Assembly: GCF_001517425.1 (NCBI RefSeq)
Contig: NZ_FBWL01000171.1
Span: forward strand, 186,001 to 250,000
DNA length: 64,000 nt
Source of the DNA: Clostridium sp. C105KSO13
GTDB lineage: Bacteria > Bacillota > Clostridia > Lachnospirales > Lachnospiraceae
Direction of reading: 5' to 3'
The notes beneath the pieces are model-generated. The model saw nothing but the letters and a program-made list of their open reading frames with translations, was not told the DNA's origin and did not search any database. The translations under genes and the position numbers were made by a program. This document shows, piece after piece, positions 16,363 through 26,056 of this stretch; positions within the stretch are counted from its first letter, which is position 1; the number at the start of each line of letters is the position of its first letter.

Positions 16363-17796
16363 ATGTCAAATGTTTTAAAAGTTACAACACCAATGACCGG
16401 ATATGAAAATTCAAATCAATTAAAGACAAACCCTTTAAAGACGGCGGACCCTTCCATACAGGGGCAGGTAAATCCGGAGAAAGTGGTAAGGCCGGATGCC
16501 AGGAATGACTCCGGGGCGGGACAAGATGCGGGATTGAAGTTTCAGTATGAATCCAATTATGGAACTTTCCTTCAGCAGCTGAAAGAAAGCCCTGCTCTGA
16601 CAGAGGAGTTTTCACAGATTTTTATGAGAGGCACAGGCACACTGGCAGAGTCGGGACTGAAGGAGGGATTTGCACAAAAGCTGACAGAGTTTTTCGAGAT
16701 GATTGAGTTCTCTCCCCGGGATATGCTGGGACTACTTAAGAATCAGAGCAATGCAGCTGTCCGCTTCAGCGGAACTTTTTTTTCTATGCTCAGGCAGGTG
16801 ATGAATTCCGACTCTCCCCTGGAACTTAAAGCGTCCATTCTTGATTTTATGAGACGGTACACAGATATGGCAGAGACACCACATCTTATGGAGAATATCC
16901 GACGTACACTGAACAATATAAAAGGGCAGATGTACAGAGATTCAAGAGAACAGCTGGAGCAGTTGGAGGAAAAACTTCAATATGGTACGGGCGGCGAAGA
17001 GATGAAGGAGAATATGGAAGCAATCCGCGGAAAAATTTTACCTTTCCTGAATCTTTACATATCCAGAAGCCATGAAAGAGGGAACTTAAGAGACATGGCT
17101 GCCCTTCTGGCATCATTTGCTGCACGCTGTGAAAACGGCAACCCGGACAGGGTTCAGGCTTCTTTTGAACAACTGATGAGATATCCGGACATGCAGAAGT
17201 GTTTCCGGGGATTTGACGTCTCTGCGCTGCTGCAGGTACTGGCCAATACTGAGTATGAAAAAGCATCCAGGCAGAATGAATGGATGAACCGGTTTGCGGA
17301 GATTATTAAATCGGGTATGGCAGGGGAGGCCGGAAGCAGTCAGAAGGCAGCCTTTGAAAATATGATGCATTCCATTCTGCTTAACGAAAGCGTATATATG
17401 CCGGTTCTCCACATGATGCTCCCCATGCAGGTGGGGGAACGACTTATGTTTGCGGAGATGTGGATAGACCCGGACGCTGAAGGTCAGGAGACACAAAAGA
17501 AATCCGTGATAGCAAAAAGGACAGTGCAGGGACTTTTAAAATTTGATATCAGAAATCTGGGTTTCTTTGATCTGTATTTTATCTATCAGGGCGGCAGCAT
17601 CAAGATGCAGCTGAACTGTCCGGAGAAACTGGAAGACAAAAGCCGCACTATTAAAGACGATATTTCAAAAATCATGTCTGAAAACGGGATAAAAGCAGAA
17701 GAACTATTTGTGGAAACAGGGCAGGAGTCTATCCCTGTATCCGATGCGTTTCCCAAAATATTTGAAAGGAAGAATTCAGTCAATGTCAGAATTTAA
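16363..17796 (+). CDS. YlqG-like protein with FliK-type C-terminal domain
   Basis: Protein of 477 residues with a polar N-terminus, a helical middle (about 65-350) and a C-terminal segment (about 370-465) resembling the flagellar hook-length (Flg_hook) domain. Its closest contextual analogue is Bacillus ylqG, which also precedes a FlhB C-terminal-like gene. It is distinct from the true FliK at 26098-27153. The function is unproven; an export or length-control link is suggested by the neighbour. The start ATG 16363 follows GGGCAGGTG. The downstream gene overlaps it by 14 bases. Confidence 0.6.
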   Translation: MSNVLKVTTPMTGYENSNQLKTNPLKTADPSIQGQVNPEKVVRPDARNDSGAGQDAGLKFQYESNYGTFLQQLKESPALTEEFSQIFMRGTGTLAESGLKEGFAQKLTEFFEMIEFSPRDMLGLLKNQSNAAVRFSGTFFSMLRQVMNSDSPLELKASILDFMRRYTDMAETPHLMENIRRTLNNIKGQMYRDSREQLEQLEEKLQYGTGGEEMKENMEAIRGKILPFLNLYISRSHERGNLRDMAALLASFAARCENGNPDRVQASFEQLMRYPDMQKCFRGFDVSALLQVLANTEYEKASRQNEWMNRFAEIIKSGMAGEAGSSQKAAFENMMHSILLNESVYMPVLHMMLPMQVGERLMFAEMWIDPDAEGQETQKKSVIAKRTVQGLLKFDIRNLGFFDLYFIYQGGSIKMQLNCPEKLEDKSRTIKDDISKIMSENGIKAEELFVETGQESIPVSDAFPKIFERKNSVNVRI

Positions 17797-18073
17797 AGAA
17801 CTTCTCAATCAAAAGGCGGTTGCACTGACTTATGATGAACACCGGCAGGCAGCTCCGGTTATTGTTGCGTCGGGGATGGGGTATATGGCTGAGAAAATAA
17901 TTGAAGCGGCAGAGGATAACGGAGTACCTGTCTATGAAGATAATTCACTTGCAACTATACTTACCCAACTGGAGCTGGGCACGGAGGTACCGGAAGAATT
18001 ATATCAGGCAATTGTGGATATCTATATGTACTTTCTGGATTATGTTCCTGAGAAAGAAATCCAGCCAAAGTGA
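17783..18073 (+). CDS. FlhB C-terminal-domain homologue (YlqH-like)
   Basis: Soluble 96-residue protein that corresponds to the cytoplasmic domain of FlhB after its NPTH cleavage point. It aligns from ALTYDEHRQAAPVIVASG onward with FlhB residues following NPTH at 35634-36719. It has no membrane segments and no NPTH of its own. The start ATG 17783 has AAAGGAAGAA upstream and lies inside the 3' end of the ylqG-like gene. Such proteins can substitute for the FlhB C-terminal fragment in other bacteria, so a role at the export gate is plausible. Confidence 0.82.
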   Translation: MSEFKELLNQKAVALTYDEHRQAAPVIVASGMGYMAEKIIEAAEDNGVPVYEDNSLATILTQLELGTEVPEELYQAIVDIYMYFLDYVPEKEIQPK

Positions 18074-18110
18074 TATAATATATAGAGGCAATTATTCAAT
18101 ATCAGGCTCG

Positions 18111-18153
18111 AAAAGGACTGTTTTGTCAGAGATATATGGATACAGTCTTTTTT
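18111..18153 (+). terminator. Intrinsic terminator after the ylqH-like gene
   Basis: AAAAGGACTGT (18111-18121) pairs with ACAGTCTTTT (18142-18151) around a 20-base loop, with T residues running to 18153. Confidence 0.7.
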
Positions 18154-18233
18154 GTTTATGTAAAACCTAAGCAAGTTACTTCTCATTCGATTGATTTTCA
18201 TTTTAAAATATAACATAGTCTTATAATTTTTGC

Positions 18234-18262
18234 TTGATTATCGAAACAATATGTAGTAGAAT
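18234..18262 (+). promoter_or_regulatory. Sigma-A-type promoter for the PAS-GGDEF-EAL gene
   Basis: TTGATT (18234-18239), 17-base spacer, TAGAAT (18257-18262). This 343-base gap (18074-18416) otherwise holds only the terminator at 18111-18153 and AT-rich sequence; the 5' leader of about 150 bases shows no structure I recognise. Confidence 0.6.
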
Positions 18263-18416
18263 TTGTTAGATAAGGGGAAATATTAACGATATATTTTCAG
18301 CGAAAGGAAATAGAAAATACGATGTTTACAGGGGATATAATCACACGATAATGAAATGTGAAAAGAAATGATACGATAAATATATAAGATAGATATATAA
18401 AGGAGTACAGAGAATT

Positions 18417-20045
18417 ATGGAAAATGATTTTGGAGAGATTCTTCTCTCTGCTCTGGATGAGGGAAATGATATCATATATCTTTCTGATCCTGAAAATTAT
18501 AAACTATATTATCTCAACAAAACAGCAAAAAATGCACTGGGAAATCCACCCAGGACACAGTGGTTTGAGAAGCCCTGCTACCAGGTGCTGCATGGCAGCG
18601 AAAGTCCATGTAATTTTTGTCCATGCCCTAGGCTTTCAGACCAGGTCCAAAAATGGGAATGTTTTAGCAAGAAAATGGGAAAACACCTCCATGGTAAAAG
18701 CCTAGCGGTTGAAAGCGGGAATAGAATATTTCAGGTGGGAATCGCAGCTAATATTACAAAACAGGTGGAGCTGGAGAACAGGATTAATTACCTGAATAAG
18801 ATGGATGAACTTACAGGAGCGGGAAATCGCAGAAGCTACCTTGACAGACTGTCCCGGATTGATGAATGCGAATCCGGCGGAATTGGCATCCTTGTGACAG
18901 ATATAGACCGGCTGCGGGATGTCAACGATGCATACGGATGCCAGTGGGGGGATTTTATATTAATTCATACAGCCGAGGTATTGAAATCAATCTTTGGGGA
19001 GGAACTTTACCGCATCGGTGAAGATGAGTTTATGGCATTTGGAACGGATATGGATGAAGCCCGGTTTGAGAGCGTTGTAAAAGAACTTACCGAACGGGCA
19101 AAGTGGGACGAGCAGTTCCAGGTATCTCTGGGTGCAAGCTATTACGACGGAGAAAGAGATATTGAATATCATATTTCTGCAGCAAATGAAAAAATGAATC
19201 TTGCCAAGCTTTATCATTACAGTGAGAGTGAGGATCAGATCCTGGAAGGAACACCGTCTGAAAACGGAGGAAAATACCAGACTGTCCGCTCAGAGAAATT
19301 AAAAGCTGAGATTCAAGGTGAACGGTTCCAACTTTTCCTTCAGCCTCAGATCAGTCTGAAGTCAGGGGAAATCGGTGGAGCGGAGGCTCTGGTGAGGTAT
19401 ATAGATGAGAAAGGGAATATCATTTACCCAAATGCTTTTATTGATAAGTATGAGACAGAGGGACTAATCCGCTATATTGATATGTATATGCTGGAGGGTG
19501 TCTGCCGTCTGCTCGCAAAATGGCAGTTATCCGGCAAACAGAAATTGAATATTTCCGTAAACTTTTCCCGTGTTACGCTGATTGAAGACAACATTGTGAA
19601 AAAAATGAAAACAATCTGTGAAAAACATAAAGTTCCGCCTTCCATGGTGAAGATTGAGATTACAGAAAGCGTGGGAGTGCTGGGACGCCGTGAGCTGGAG
19701 CACCTGTTGATATCTCTTCAAAGAGCAGGCTTTTCCATATCTCTGGATGATTTCGGCTCCCGATATTCTGATCTTGCAATTTTGTCAATTGCTAATTTTG
19801 ACGAGATTAAGCTGGATAAAAGTCTTGTAGATAAAATAGAAAATAAAGGAAAATCCAGAACCATTGCAGAGTATATATTACATATGTGTATGGATTTGGA
19901 GCTGACACATACGGTGGCTGAAGGAATTGAAACGGTTCCCCAGAGAGAAATATTTAAACAGTATGGTTGTGAACTTGGACAGGGGTATTTGTTTGACAGG
20001 CCCATGCCTGTGGAGGACTTTGAAAGAAAATATATACTATCTTAA
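18417..20045 (+). CDS. PAS-GGDEF-EAL protein, probable cyclic-di-GMP phosphodiesterase
   Basis: Cytoplasmic signalling protein of 542 residues. Residues 15-115 form a PAS-like sensor with a cysteine cluster (Cys54, Cys65, Cys68, Cys70). Residues 125-265 are a GGDEF domain whose motif reads GEDEF (201-205), with the second glycine replaced, so cyclase activity is doubtful. Residues 290-535 are an EAL domain with intact catalytic positions: EAL at 323-325, Asn382, Glu414, Asp444-Asp445, Lys465, Glu502 and Gln522. It probably degrades cyclic-di-GMP, perhaps with GTP sensing by the GGDEF part. It lies 80 bases before flgB with no terminator between, so it may lead the flagellar operon. Confidence 0.9.
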   Translation: MENDFGEILLSALDEGNDIIYLSDPENYKLYYLNKTAKNALGNPPRTQWFEKPCYQVLHGSESPCNFCPCPRLSDQVQKWECFSKKMGKHLHGKSLAVESGNRIFQVGIAANITKQVELENRINYLNKMDELTGAGNRRSYLDRLSRIDECESGGIGILVTDIDRLRDVNDAYGCQWGDFILIHTAEVLKSIFGEELYRIGEDEFMAFGTDMDEARFESVVKELTERAKWDEQFQVSLGASYYDGERDIEYHISAANEKMNLAKLYHYSESEDQILEGTPSENGGKYQTVRSEKLKAEIQGERFQLFLQPQISLKSGEIGGAEALVRYIDEKGNIIYPNAFIDKYETEGLIRYIDMYMLEGVCRLLAKWQLSGKQKLNISVNFSRVTLIEDNIVKKMKTICEKHKVPPSMVKIEITESVGVLGRRELEHLLISLQRAGFSISLDDFGSRYSDLAILSIANFDEIKLDKSLVDKIENKGKSRTIAEYILHMCMDLELTHTVAEGIETVPQREIFKQYGCELGQGYLFDRPMPVEDFERKYILS

Positions 20046-20125
20046 TTTTTTTTTGACTGGCAGTGTCGAAAAAGGTCAGGTTATGTTTGAAGAGAAGGTT
20101 ACAGCAGACAAAAAGGAGGATTAAT

Positions 20126-20521
20126 ATGTCAGGTATCAATGGACTTTGGGGGAATTCTATTTCTATGGTGGAGAAATCCCTGGATTATTTATGGGAAAAA
20201 CAGCAGGCCATATCAAATAATATTGCAAATGCGGAAACTCCAGGGTATAAGTCGAAGTATGTGACTTTTGAAGAGAGCTACAGGGAGAGACTTCAGGAGG
20301 CATTGAAAGCAAAAGATCCGTCACAGGTTCAAAAGGCTATTTCCGGGGCACGGACGACCATTATGGAAGCATCAAAGGAGTCGGCCAGGCTGGACGGCAA
20401 TAATGTGAATGCAGATGTGCAGCTGATAGAGATGAGCAGAACCGCTCTGCAGTACCAGTACGGTCTGAATGCAATAAACAGCGACATAGCAAGACTTAGC
20501 ACCGCGATCAAAGGACAGTAG
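20126..20521 (+). CDS. flgB: Flagellar basal-body rod protein FlgB
   Basis: Proximal rod subunit of 131 residues with the N-terminal SNNIANAETPGYK motif of rod-hook proteins and a C-terminal helix. ATG 20126 follows AAAAAGGAGG by 6 bases; an upstream in-frame start would add 21 basic residues without support. It opens the long flagellar operon, but flgC does not follow as usual (see 31862-32296). Confidence 0.96.
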   Translation: MSGINGLWGNSISMVEKSLDYLWEKQQAISNNIANAETPGYKSKYVTFEESYRERLQEALKAKDPSQVQKAISGARTTIMEASKESARLDGNNVNADVQLIEMSRTALQYQYGLNAINSDIARLSTAIKGQ

Positions 20522-20531
20522 GAGGCAGAAG

Positions 20532-20834
20532 ATGGACGCAGGATTTATAACACCTATAAAATTATGGGAAAATCTTCCGGAGGCAACAAAAGCCGGACAG
20601 ATAGAAAATGACAGTGATGTGTTCAAAAGTATATTTGAGCATGCGGTGAAGGACGTAACGAATACACAGAAAACATTAGAACAGCAGCAGTATTTGCTGG
20701 CAACCGGACAAATGGATGATGTACACAGTGTGTCGGTTGCGGCATCGGAAGCACAGCTGTCTGTGGATATGCTGGTTCAGCTGAGAAATAAAGCGATTGA
20801 ATCTTACAATGAACTGATGAGAATCAGCCTGTAA
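20532..20834 (+). CDS. fliE: Flagellar hook-basal body protein FliE
   Basis: Adaptor between the MS ring and rod, 100 residues, with the helical C-terminal half (VSVAASEAQLSVDMLVQLRNK) typical of FliE. GGAGGCAG precedes ATG 20532, 10 bases after flgB. In most Bacillota flgC would lie between these two genes. Confidence 0.95.
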   Translation: MDAGFITPIKLWENLPEATKAGQIENDSDVFKSIFEHAVKDVTNTQKTLEQQQYLLATGQMDDVHSVSVAASEAQLSVDMLVQLRNKAIESYNELMRISL

Positions 20835-20852
20835 GTAATAAAAAGATGAAGG

Positions 20853-22493
20853 ATGTTGGCTGAAGGCATGGAAAAGATAAAAATAAAAGTGGAAGATCTG
20901 AAACAATTTTTAGACAGGTACAGTACCAGGACAAAGGTGTTGGCTGTGGGAGGAGCGGTTGTTATTCTGTCAGCAGCCATAATTGTAGCTTTGATTTTAA
21001 ATCATAAAGAGTATACAGTGCTCTTTTCAGGGGTTACACAGGAAGAAGAGGCCCAGATTGTAGGGAAACTTTCGGAGGCAGGAGTAGAATATCAGTATAA
21101 AGATAACGGTAATATTCTTGTCCCCGAGGACGTCGCGGATCAAACCAGAGCAGACCTTGCCTATGAAGGATATCCCAAAAGTGGTTTTACATATGATGTC
21201 TTTACTGAACATGCGGGCGGAATGACCACCGATACAGAAAAGCAGACATATAAGCTCTATGATCTGCAGAATCGTATCGGTGCTACAATCCGTCTTTTTG
21301 ATGGAGTGAAAGATGCAAAAGTAACGATAGCCTTAGAAGATGAACAGAAGTATGTTCTGGAGGATAAAGAAGATGAAACATCAGCAGCTACTGCCTCTGC
21401 CGTTGTCACTATGAAAGATGACGGTTCTCCTTCGGAAAAACAGGCCTTAGCTATACAGAGACTTGTTGCCGGGAGTGTGCCGGGCATGCAGATGGAGAAT
21501 GTATCTGTGTTTGATGGAAATGGAATCGAAATCTCTGTGGATTCTGACAAGGCAGGCACCTCCGGTGATGCAGGAGAACAAATTGCTCAGCTGATAGAGA
21601 CGCAGATTTCAAAAAAGGTTATAAATGTTTTGGGTCCCTTTTTTGGAAATAATAACATACGGGTTTCGGCGCGGGGTAAGATTAACATGGAGAAAGTAGT
21701 CCGTGAAACCACAACCTATAATACACCGGAGAAGGTTGATGAAAAGGATAAGACAGGAATCGTATCCAATGAAAGCACCGACAAAAGTACTGCAGATTCA
21801 GGAGAGACCGCTGGAGGTACAGCTGGAACAGAGGCAAATTCCGATGTCACCGAATACAATGCTGACAGCGGTACAGATGCCGGCAGTGTGGTGGACGAAA
21901 GCACAACCAGGGATTATCTTGTGAATCAGATAAAAGAACAAGGCGCATTAGATCCGGGAGTTTTGGAAGACCTGACGGTATCTGTTGCCGTTAACAGTGA
22001 TTCCCGAAGCAATATCAGTATGAACCAGCTGATAGATCTTGTAGGAAATGCAACGGGAATTGCGGCGGCGGACAGAAAAGAAAAGATTACAATTGTGAAT
22101 TCTCCCTTCTATGAACCCCAAAAGGCGGAGGCTAAAGAGACAGCAATGACGGATATTAGTGGCAAAGTAAAGGAATATTTTCCGATTGTTGCAGTGGCAG
22201 CACTCCTAGCAGCTGTTGTTATTTTAATTACTGTACTTTTGCTGAAAAGAAGGAAAAAGAAAAATCCTGAGCCTGAGGAAGCGGAACAAAAGCAGGAAAC
22301 AGAAGATCTTGATGAGTTCCTTATCCCGGAGGAAACTATAAAACCGGAGATTCTGCATGCACAAAATGAAAAGAGCAGGGAATTGAGAGAAAATGTGAGA
22401 GAATTTGCGGATACGAATCCGGAGATTTCTGCGCAAATGATTAGAACCTGGCTGAATGGAGGAAATCAAGATGGAAGCAACCCGGCCAAATAG
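20853..22493 (+). CDS. fliF: Flagellar MS-ring protein FliF
   Basis: Builds the membrane MS ring. The 546 residues show a first membrane helix near 28-49, paired ring-building domains (about 50-230) and a variable acidic Ser/Thr-rich insertion near 285-350. A second membrane helix lies near 440-462, followed by a cytoplasmic tail ending in the FliG-binding segment (SAQMIRTWL). The start is uncertain: ATG 20853 abuts a GAAGG, TTG 20856 and ATG 20868 are alternatives, and the latter would remove five residues. FliG starts within its last 23 bases. Confidence 0.95.
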   Translation: MLAEGMEKIKIKVEDLKQFLDRYSTRTKVLAVGGAVVILSAAIIVALILNHKEYTVLFSGVTQEEEAQIVGKLSEAGVEYQYKDNGNILVPEDVADQTRADLAYEGYPKSGFTYDVFTEHAGGMTTDTEKQTYKLYDLQNRIGATIRLFDGVKDAKVTIALEDEQKYVLEDKEDETSAATASAVVTMKDDGSPSEKQALAIQRLVAGSVPGMQMENVSVFDGNGIEISVDSDKAGTSGDAGEQIAQLIETQISKKVINVLGPFFGNNNIRVSARGKINMEKVVRETTTYNTPEKVDEKDKTGIVSNESTDKSTADSGETAGGTAGTEANSDVTEYNADSGTDAGSVVDESTTRDYLVNQIKEQGALDPGVLEDLTVSVAVNSDSRSNISMNQLIDLVGNATGIAAADRKEKITIVNSPFYEPQKAEAKETAMTDISGKVKEYFPIVAVAALLAAVVILITVLLLKRRKKKNPEPEEAEQKQETEDLDEFLIPEETIKPEILHAQNEKSRELRENVREFADTNPEISAQMIRTWLNGGNQDGSNPAK

Positions 22494-23496
22494 AGCTCCA
22501 AAGTTGACACCCGGGCAGAAAGCGGCGGCGGTTATAGCTGCCCTTGGGGCAGACAAAGCATCTAAAGTATATAAGTATCTGACAGAGGAAGAGGTGGAGC
22601 AGCTCACTTTAGAAGTGGCGAAACTGGGCCATCTGGAATCGGAGCAGACGGAGGCTATTTTGGATGACTTTTATAAAACCTGTCTGACCCAGAAGGTTGT
22701 GACAGACGGCGGGCTTGAGTATGCCAGGGCTGTGCTTGAAAAGACTTACGGGGAATCAGTGGCAAATGAACTTCTGAGGAAAGTTACTAAATATATGAAG
22801 AATCGGTCTTTTGACTTCATTACAAAGACAGATACAAAAAATTTATTTTCCCTTCTTCAGCATGAAAGACCCCAGACAATTGCACTGGTACTGTCTTACC
22901 TGGATTCTTCGCAGGCAGCCGAATTGATTGCGGAGCTTCCCGAAGACATGAGACTGAAGGTAGTAGAGAGTATTGCAAGAATGGAAAGCGCTTCACCTGA
23001 GGCAATTAAGATTGTGGAGGTACAGCTGGCAAAGAAATTTGACAATATTCTTACGACAGACTTCACCAGCATCGGAGGTGTGGATTATATTGCGGATGTT
23101 ATGAACCGTATGGACAGAGGTAATGAAAAGTATATCTTTGACGAGATGGGAAAAGACGACCCGGAACTGGCCGAAACAATTCGCAAGAAGATGTTCGTAT
23201 TCGAGGATATTCTTACGATGGACGACCGTGCGATACAGCGGTTTATGCGTGAGTGCGATATGAAGGATATTGTATACGCCTTAAAGAACGCCAGTGAGGA
23301 AATGCTTAGTCTGTTCTATAACAATATGTCAAGCCGTATGGCAGACACGGTACGGTCTGATCTGGAGGTTACCGTCAATGTACGTCTGCGCGATGTGGAA
23401 GAAGCGCAGCAGCGGATCGTCGAAATTATCAGAAAGCTTGATGAGGAAGGCGAGGTCGTCATAGGCAAAGGCGGAAAGGATGAAATTATTGTATAG
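22471..23496 (+). CDS. fliG: Flagellar motor switch protein FliG
   Basis: Rotor protein that contacts the stator and couples FliF to FliM. The 341 residues hold the three FliG regions, with ERPQTIAL in the middle domain and the charged torque helix DDRAIQRFMREC near the C-terminus. ATG 22471 follows GGAGGAA (22458-22464) by 6 bases; an earlier ATG at 22456 precedes that SD. It overlaps fliF by 23 bases. Confidence 0.97.
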   Translation: MEATRPNRAPKLTPGQKAAAVIAALGADKASKVYKYLTEEEVEQLTLEVAKLGHLESEQTEAILDDFYKTCLTQKVVTDGGLEYARAVLEKTYGESVANELLRKVTKYMKNRSFDFITKTDTKNLFSLLQHERPQTIALVLSYLDSSQAAELIAELPEDMRLKVVESIARMESASPEAIKIVEVQLAKKFDNILTTDFTSIGGVDYIADVMNRMDRGNEKYIFDEMGKDDPELAETIRKKMFVFEDILTMDDRAIQRFMRECDMKDIVYALKNASEEMLSLFYNNMSSRMADTVRSDLEVTVNVRLRDVEEAQQRIVEIIRKLDEEGEVVIGKGGKDEIIV

Positions 23497-24238
23497 GGTG
23501 ATGAAAAGTGAGCCGGAGGCTGTGCTAAGCCTGGGAAAGGATGTACTATATCCGGATTTCGCCGCTGAAGGGAAAGAGGAGATACTTTCTGCGGAAGAAA
23601 CAGCAGAGGATGAAGAGGAAAGTGAAACCCAGGATATTATGGCCGGGGTATATGCCCAGGCAAAGGAGATACTTGAGGCTGCCAAAAAAGAGGCGGAAGA
23701 TATACGGACTGAAGCTTATCAGACCGGCTTTAAAGCCGGAAATGAGGAAGGTTACAAACAGGGGGCCGGGCGGGCCCTGAAGGCATATAATCTTCGGTTT
23801 GAGGCCGAGTTTAAGGCTCTCCAGAAACAGCTTGCAGAGTATATAAAAGATGTAGAAGTTGCGAAAGACACTCTGTTGGAACAATACATAGATGATTTGA
23901 AAAACATAGCATTGGCAATCGGTGAAAAGATTATACAAACCAGCTTAAAATCCAGCAGTGAGGTTGTTGAACGTATGATTTTGTCTGCTACAGGCAGAAT
24001 TAAAAAATCAGCATGGGCTAAGATTTATATCGGCAAAGGCCAGGAGACTATGGATGTCCGAGGGGATGTAAAGTTCTTGCAGGAACTTTCTAAATTGTCA
24101 GACAATGTAAAGATTATCATGCTTGAGGAAGAAGAGACAGGAACCTGTATTGTAGAGCTGCCAGATGAGGTCATTGACATGAGTGTAAAGACGCAGCTTG
24201 AAAATATAAAAGAGATTCTCAATAACGCGCGTCTGTAA
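23480..24238 (+). CDS. fliH: Flagellar export ATPase regulator FliH
   Basis: Binds and regulates the FliI ATPase and docks it to the C ring. The 252 residues include an acidic N-terminal region, a long coiled coil with the FliH-type small-residue pattern (GFKAGNEEGYKQGAGRAL, about 94-111), and a C-terminal FliH/VATPase-E domain. ATG 23480 overlaps fliG by 17 bases; ATG 23501 is an alternative that shortens it by seven residues. Confidence 0.92.
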   Translation: MKLLYRVMKSEPEAVLSLGKDVLYPDFAAEGKEEILSAEETAEDEEESETQDIMAGVYAQAKEILEAAKKEAEDIRTEAYQTGFKAGNEEGYKQGAGRALKAYNLRFEAEFKALQKQLAEYIKDVEVAKDTLLEQYIDDLKNIALAIGEKIIQTSLKSSSEVVERMILSATGRIKKSAWAKIYIGKGQETMDVRGDVKFLQELSKLSDNVKIIMLEEEETGTCIVELPDEVIDMSVKTQLENIKEILNNARL

Positions 24239-24275
24239 GTGTGGGGATATAGACAAAGTAAATGGAGGAAAACGG

Positions 24276-25577
24276 ATGCTTAAAGATTTACCCGGTCTGA
24301 TTATGAAATCTGAGTCAATCAGCCATATCGGAAAAATTGAAAACATTACCGGGATGGCCATGGAAGCATCTGGCGGAGGCGCCAACATAGGCGATATTGT
24401 TCTGATTTATAATGATGAGCAGAAAAAGCAGATACCCGCCGAAGTTGTCGGCTTTCGGGATGATAAGATACAACTGATGGCATATGAGAATATGCATGGC
24501 ATTGGCACAGAAAGTTTTGTCAGAAATACAAAGAAAAGGCTGAAGGTTCTTGTGGGCGAATTTTTAAGAGGCAGGGTCATAGATGCACTGGGAAATCCTC
24601 TGGACGATGTGGGGGCGTTTAACTCCGATCGGTACTATTATGTGGATAACCCGAAGATCAACCCTCTTACGAGACCTCCAATTACCGAGGAACTTGAATT
24701 CGGGGTCAGAGCAATCGACGGCTTGAATACCATAGGTAAAGGGCAGAGGATCGGGATTTTTGCCGGGAGCGGTGTGGGGAAAAGTACTTTGCTTGGAATG
24801 ATAGCCAGAAATGTAAAAACGGATATCAATGTGATTGCTCTGGTTGGAGAGCGTGGGCGTGAGGTGCGTGAATTTGTAGAGAAAGATCTGGGACCGGATG
24901 GCATGAAGCGTTCTGTTCTGGTAGTTGCCACTTCAGATCAGCCTGCGATGCTGAGAATGAAGTGTCCCATGGTTGCAACGACTATTGCTGAGTATTTTAA
25001 AGACCAGGGAAAGGATGTGCTGCTGATGATGGATTCACTGACGCGTTTTGCTATGGCCCAAAGAGAGATTGGCCTTGCGACAGGGGAGCCTCCCGTGGCT
25101 CGGGGATATACCCCTTCCATTTATGCCGAATTTCCAAAACTTCTCGAGAGAAGCGGAAACTTTGCAAAAGGTTCTATAACCGGAGTCTACACAGTTCTTG
25201 TGGAGGGGGATGACACAAATGAACCCGTAGCCGACACGGTTCGGGGAATCCTTGACGGGCATATTGTTCTTACCAGAAAGCTGGCAAACCGAGGACATTT
25301 TCCAGCTATTGATGTCAATGCCAGCATTTCCAGGCTGATGAGCAATATTGTTACGCCTGAACATAAGGAACTTGCTTCAAAAATCAGAGATCTCCTGAGT
25401 CTGTATGAACAAAACGAGGACTTAATATCAATTGGTGCATATAAAACAGGGACAAACCCTAAACTGGATGAAGCAATTTCTAAAATTGACAAGATAAATG
25501 CCTTTTTGATGCAGGAGGTAGAGAACAGTTACAGTAAAGAAGAGACTTTTCAAATGATGAAAGACATATTGAAATAA
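24276..25577 (+). CDS. fliI: Flagellum-specific export ATPase FliI
   Basis: Energises and orders type III flagellar export. The 433 residues have an N-terminal beta domain and an F1-like ATPase core with Walker A AGSGVGKST near residue 163 and Walker B VLLMMDSLTRFAMA near 250. ERSG and GEPPVARGY family motifs follow. GGAGG precedes ATG 24276. It is followed by fliJ. Confidence 0.98.
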   Translation: MLKDLPGLIMKSESISHIGKIENITGMAMEASGGGANIGDIVLIYNDEQKKQIPAEVVGFRDDKIQLMAYENMHGIGTESFVRNTKKRLKVLVGEFLRGRVIDALGNPLDDVGAFNSDRYYYVDNPKINPLTRPPITEELEFGVRAIDGLNTIGKGQRIGIFAGSGVGKSTLLGMIARNVKTDINVIALVGERGREVREFVEKDLGPDGMKRSVLVVATSDQPAMLRMKCPMVATTIAEYFKDQGKDVLLMMDSLTRFAMAQREIGLATGEPPVARGYTPSIYAEFPKLLERSGNFAKGSITGVYTVLVEGDDTNEPVADTVRGILDGHIVLTRKLANRGHFPAIDVNASISRLMSNIVTPEHKELASKIRDLLSLYEQNEDLISIGAYKTGTNPKLDEAISKIDKINAFLMQEVENSYSKEETFQMMKDILK

Positions 25578-25593
25578 GAGTGGAGGAAGGCAG

Positions 25594-26043
25594 TTGAAAC
25601 GGTTTTCATTTGCGTTGGACAGAGTTTTGAACTATAAAATCCAGATTGAAAGAAATTTGAGAAATGAATATGCACAGATTGTGCAGAAAGTTATGAGAAA
25701 GGAAGAACAGATCAAAGGACTGGAGCAAAGACACAGAGTGTGTGCTGTTGATTATGATCAGGAGAAAGAACGTGGTGCCATGGTAAACAGACTGCGTACG
25801 TTTGAAGATTATCTTCAGTCTCTTTCAGATAAAATAAATGCAGAAAAACAAAACCTGGCACAACTTAAAGTTATAGAAGAAAAGAAGAGACAGGAAGTAA
25901 TTGCTGCGAAGCAGGATACGGCTTCTATTGATATGTTGAAGACGAAAAGAATGCAGGAATATGATAAAGAGGTCCAGAAAGACGATGAAAGGCTGATAGA
26001 GGAGTTTGTATCCAACATGATGTCAGGCAGTGCCTCTGCATAA
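25594..26043 (+). CDS. fliJ: Flagellar export chaperone/stalk protein FliJ (TTG start)
   Basis: Coiled-coil protein of 149 residues that fits into the FliI ring. It opens KRFSFALDRVLNYK and is helical and charged throughout, as in FliJ. The start is TTG 25594, 9 bases after GGAGGAAGG, and no ATG fits the conserved N-terminus. It sits between fliI and fliK. Confidence 0.9.
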   Translation: MKRFSFALDRVLNYKIQIERNLRNEYAQIVQKVMRKEEQIKGLEQRHRVCAVDYDQEKERGAMVNRLRTFEDYLQSLSDKINAEKQNLAQLKVIEEKKRQEVIAAKQDTASIDMLKTKRMQEYDKEVQKDDERLIEEFVSNMMSGSASA

Positions 26044-26056
26044 TAGGAGGTGTCAT

